From Candidatus Binatia bacterium (GTDB lineage: Bacteria; Desulfobacterota; Binatia; HRBIN30), in the NCBI GenBank assembly GCA_023150935.1, contig JAKLJW010000034.1, positions 8,282 through 61,354 on the forward strand: DNA of 53,073 bases, in the 5' to 3' direction. Under the pieces are notes generated by a model. That model was given only the letters and a program-made list of their open reading frames with translations. It did not search any database and was not told the DNA's origin. Both the position numbers and the translations under genes were made by a program. Within the stretch, counting starts at the first letter, position 1; every line of letters starts with the position of its first letter. Shown here piece after piece: positions 50,908-53,073 of this stretch.

Positions 50908-50937
50908 TTGACAAGTTTTCCCTGCGGGGCGCACAAT
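50908..50937 (+). promoter_or_regulatory. Sigma70-type promoter for the 51177 gene (predicted)
   Basis: TTGACA at 50908-50913 is a perfect -35 box; CACAAT at 50932-50937 is a partial -10 box with an 18-base spacer. It points at the exported-protein gene at 51177, leaving a leader of about 230 bases. Confidence 0.4.
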
Positions 50938-50943
50938 CGCAGC

Positions 50944-51176
50944 CGTCTGGCAACTCGTTGACGGACGGGGACGTTTCCCAACCAGGCAAGGTGACCTTTT
51001 TTTTGAGTCAACGCAGTAGGCATAGGTCATGCGATTTGATAAGGGACTTTATCCCAGAGTAGACGAGATACCCTGACGACCGGAACATGCGGGATCTGTA
51101 CTTGGAAACGGCGGGCCCCTGGCGGCGGTCGCGTCGTCCACGGCAGGGGGGCTCTTCGACACGGAGGAGGTGCCGA
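50944..51176 (+). other. Long, possibly structured 5' leader
   Basis: The leader contains CGTTGAC (50956-50962) and its exact complement GTCAACG (51007-51013), enclosing a GGGA/TCCC pair and a run of eight T (50997-51004). Such a fold could be an attenuator or RNA switch, but it matches no riboswitch class I know. GGAGGAGG (51163-51170), 6 bases before the start codon, is a strong ribosome binding site. No gene is seen in 50743-51176. Confidence 0.35.
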
Positions 51177-53073
51177 ATGAGAAACACCGGATTCTGCTTC
51201 TTGGTAGTGACGACGCTGGCCGCGGTGGGTTACACCCCGGCTAACGCGGCCCTGTTCGGGACCGTACCGAACGGCGGCGACACCACGCTGGTGGTCATCA
51301 ACACCAGCACCGGAGCCGCCACGGCCGTCGGCCCGATCGGCGCCGTGGACGTGCAGGGCCTCGCCGGCCGCCCCGGTGACGGCAAGCTCTTCGGCGGCAC
51401 CAATAACGCCAACAGTGCCAGCGCCGGCGAGGTGCTCACCATTTCGCCCGCCATCAACAGCTCCGGTACCGTGCTCGGGCCCGCCGACGGCGGGCCCGTC
51501 GGCGGCGTCGCACTGTCGCCGACAACGTCGGTCATGTACGCGACGTGCAGCCGCTTTACTACGGGACCGAAAAAGCCGGACTGCCTGTGTACCGTCAACC
51601 AGCTCACCGGCGAGTTGACTCCGGTCAACGAGTTCAACCACCTCGACCCCGGCTGGACCATCGCCAACTTCAACGGCCTGGCCGCCAGTCCGGGAGGAGT
51701 TCTTTACGCCTCGACGACCAAGACCGGCAATCCGGGTTCCAGCGAGCCGCGTCTGTACACGGTGAACACGACAACGGGCATCTCCTCCGTGGTCGGCCAG
51801 ATCCGCGACGGCTCGAACGTACAGCTCAACGCCGGCGTGGTCGGCCTCGAGTTCGTCGGCGGCGTCCTGTACGGCTCGACCGACGACGCCCGCATCATCA
51901 CGATCGATCCGGCCACCGGCGTCTACACGCTGGTCGGCTCGACTGGAGTTGGAAGCGTTCAGGGCCTCGCCGATCTCGGCGTCGTCACCCCGGCGCCCAG
52001 CGCCACACCAACGGGCCCGACGCCGACCGCGACCCCGGGGCCCTGCATTCCGGGCATGCCGGCAAACCCCTGCGTCCCAGGCGGCGGCTCGACCAAGACC
52101 GACTGCCAGCTCGAATGGGTGGTCAACCCGGTGCCGCTGCTGAAGAACGGCATGCCGGTACCCGACCTGAAAAACGGTGTACAGCGCAACCGAGCCTACT
52201 GCTACGACGGCGACCCGCGCTGCGATTTCGACGGCGTCAAAGACAACTCCAGTTGCACCTTCCGCATCGGACTGTGCATCAACAACACCGACGCCCGCTT
52301 CCCGGCGTGCACCCCTCTCGACCTGTCGTCCATGGAAGTGAAGGGTCCCAACCCGCGATCGCTCAAGGATGCCGCCGACTCGGCGAACCTAGCCACGCTC
52401 GAGGGCATCGCCGACGGCGCACCGGGCGGCTTCGGGGTCAACGTGTTCCGTGGCCGGACCGTCCACATACCCGGCATCTCCAATCCGCTGCCGAACCGCT
52501 GCAGCGCCTCCTTCGATCTCGTGGTCCCCTGCAAGTCCAGCTCGCGGGGCCCGCGTAAGGCCAAGAAGACCTTCAAGCTCAAAGCCGCTTCGAGCGCGGG
52601 GCTCAAGGACTCGGATTCGCTCAAGCTCGAGTGCCGCCCCAGCACCTGCGGCAACAGCATCGTCGAGAGCGATCACGAAACCTGCGACGACGGCAACCGC
52701 ACGAATGGGGACGGCTGCAACCAGGCGTGCATCATAGAGGTCGCCACGCCGACCCCGACGCCCGCCCCGCCGACGGCCACGCCGACGAATACCGTGCCGG
52801 TGGGAGCGACCAACACGCCGACCAGCACACCGACCCAAACGCCAACCGACACTCCGTCGGGACCCACCAATACTCCCACAGAAACCCCGACGATTACGGA
52901 GACACCGACCATTACGGCAACTCCGAGTGTGACGCCGACTCAGGGCGTAACGATAATTCCGCTCCGGATTTTCCCCGGCGGCGGTGCGCCGCTGATCTGT
53001 CAGGGCACCTGCTCGGGCGGGCCGACTCCGGGCAAGGTCTGCGGTAACAACGCCGACTGCGGCAGCGGCGGTA
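51177..53073 (+). CDS. Exported multidomain protein with Myxo-Cys repeat (cut by window end)
   Basis: The gene is open from ATG 51177 to the window edge (632 codons seen). A signal peptide (CFLVVTTLAAVGYTPANA) is followed by a propeller-like region with repeated glycine-rich strands (LYTVNTTTGISSVVGQI; IITIDPATGVYTLVGSTG, to about residue 278). A Pro/Thr linker comes next, then a Cys-containing domain (DCQLEWVVNP, CYDGDPRCDFDGVKDNSSC). After that is a Myxococcus-type cysteine-rich repeat (CGNSIVESDHETCDDGNRTN then GDGCNQAC), a long Pro/Thr linker and the start of another Cys-rich motif (CSGGPTPGKVCGNNADCG). It is exported and probably surface-attached; the function is unknown. Confidence 0.8.
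   Translation, partial: MRNTGFCFLVVTTLAAVGYTPANAALFGTVPNGGDTTLVVINTSTGAATAVGPIGAVDVQGLAGRPGDGKLFGGTNNANSASAGEVLTISPAINSSGTVLGPADGGPVGGVALSPTTSVMYATCSRFTTGPKKPDCLCTVNQLTGELTPVNEFNHLDPGWTIANFNGLAASPGGVLYASTTKTGNPGSSEPRLYTVNTTTGISSVVGQIRDGSNVQLNAGVVGLEFVGGVLYGSTDDARIITIDPATGVYTLVGSTGVGSVQGLADLGVVTPAPSATPTGPTPTATPGPCIPGMPANPCVPGGGSTKTDCQLEWVVNPVPLLKNGMPVPDLKNGVQRNRAYCYDGDPRCDFDGVKDNSSCTFRIGLCINNTDARFPACTPLDLSSMEVKGPNPRSLKDAADSANLATLEGIADGAPGGFGVNVFRGRTVHIPGISNPLPNRCSASFDLVVPCKSSSRGPRKAKKTFKLKAASSAGLKDSDSLKLECRPSTCGNSIVESDHETCDDGNRTNGDGCNQACIIEVATPTPTPAPPTATPTNTVPVGATNTPTSTPTQTPTDTPSGPTNTPTETPTITETPTITATPSVTPTQGVTIIPLRIFPGGGAPLICQGTCSGGPTPGKVCGNNADCGSGG

Overview
This is a GC-rich window of about 53 kb with long, densely packed genes. 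It suggests a soil or sediment bacterium of the Deltaproteobacteria-like or Candidatus Binatota type. That is inference from the mix of features: Pro/Thr-linker secreted proteins, Myxococcus-type cysteine-rich repeats, thrombospondin type-3 and FG-GAP calcium-binding repeats, F420-type oxidoreductases, an alpha-methylacyl-CoA racemase beside an acyl-CoA dehydrogenase, and an ImuB/DnaE2 mutagenesis pair. No rRNA is present to settle the taxonomy.

Layout. 1-430: dispersed repeats. 429-1604: a serine beta-lactamase-like hydrolase. 1758-4958: two exported proteins on the minus strand (FG-GAP propeller; cohesin/dockerin protein). 5049-5535: a MITE-like palindromic element. 5587-18515: seven co-directional genes for exported proteins with 4-bp overlaps or very short gaps. 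They encode a dockerin-like protein, a propeller-like protein, an M23 peptidase, two small exported proteins, a 1380-aa matrixin-type metalloprotease and a 1149-aa thrombospondin-3 protein. 18849-19261: hicBA toxin-antitoxin pair between two copies of one repeat. 19728-22454: pntA (alpha1) and lnt. 22681-27924: imuB-dnaE2, both carrying the same short in-frame insertion. 27869-32212: hydrolase, DUF981-like membrane protein, GNAT, and a degraded nucleotidyltransferase region. 32225-35266: a large LamG/DUF11 exported protein. 35671-36284: a HigBA-type pair between GC-rich repeats. 36887-40319: tRNA-Ser, SRP RNA, dnaX-ybaB-recR, the classic replication/repair neighbourhood. 40350-45811: a miniature LarA-like ORF, queG, alpha-methylacyl-CoA racemase, acyl-CoA dehydrogenase and two probable F420 oxidoreductases. 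46066-50742: TIGR02611-like membrane protein, ABC1/UbiB-like kinase, glmU with an unusual tail, HEAT-repeat protein. 51177-end: an exported protein cut by the window edge.

The housekeeping core (ffs, dnaX, recR, glmU, lnt, queG) is ordinary. The most unusual signals are four: (1) the 5.6-18.5 kb exported metalloprotease/dockerin cluster with a shared, duplicated, unrecognised module; (2) a short hairpin-forming sequence inserted in frame once in imuB and three times in dnaE2, encoding S-G-x-(Y/H)-A-V-K-(D/E) each time; (3) a family of composite intergenic repeats that bracket or adjoin toxin-antitoxin pairs; and (4) a LarA relative apparently reduced to its two ends.

All functional names come from motif reading. 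No database search was run.
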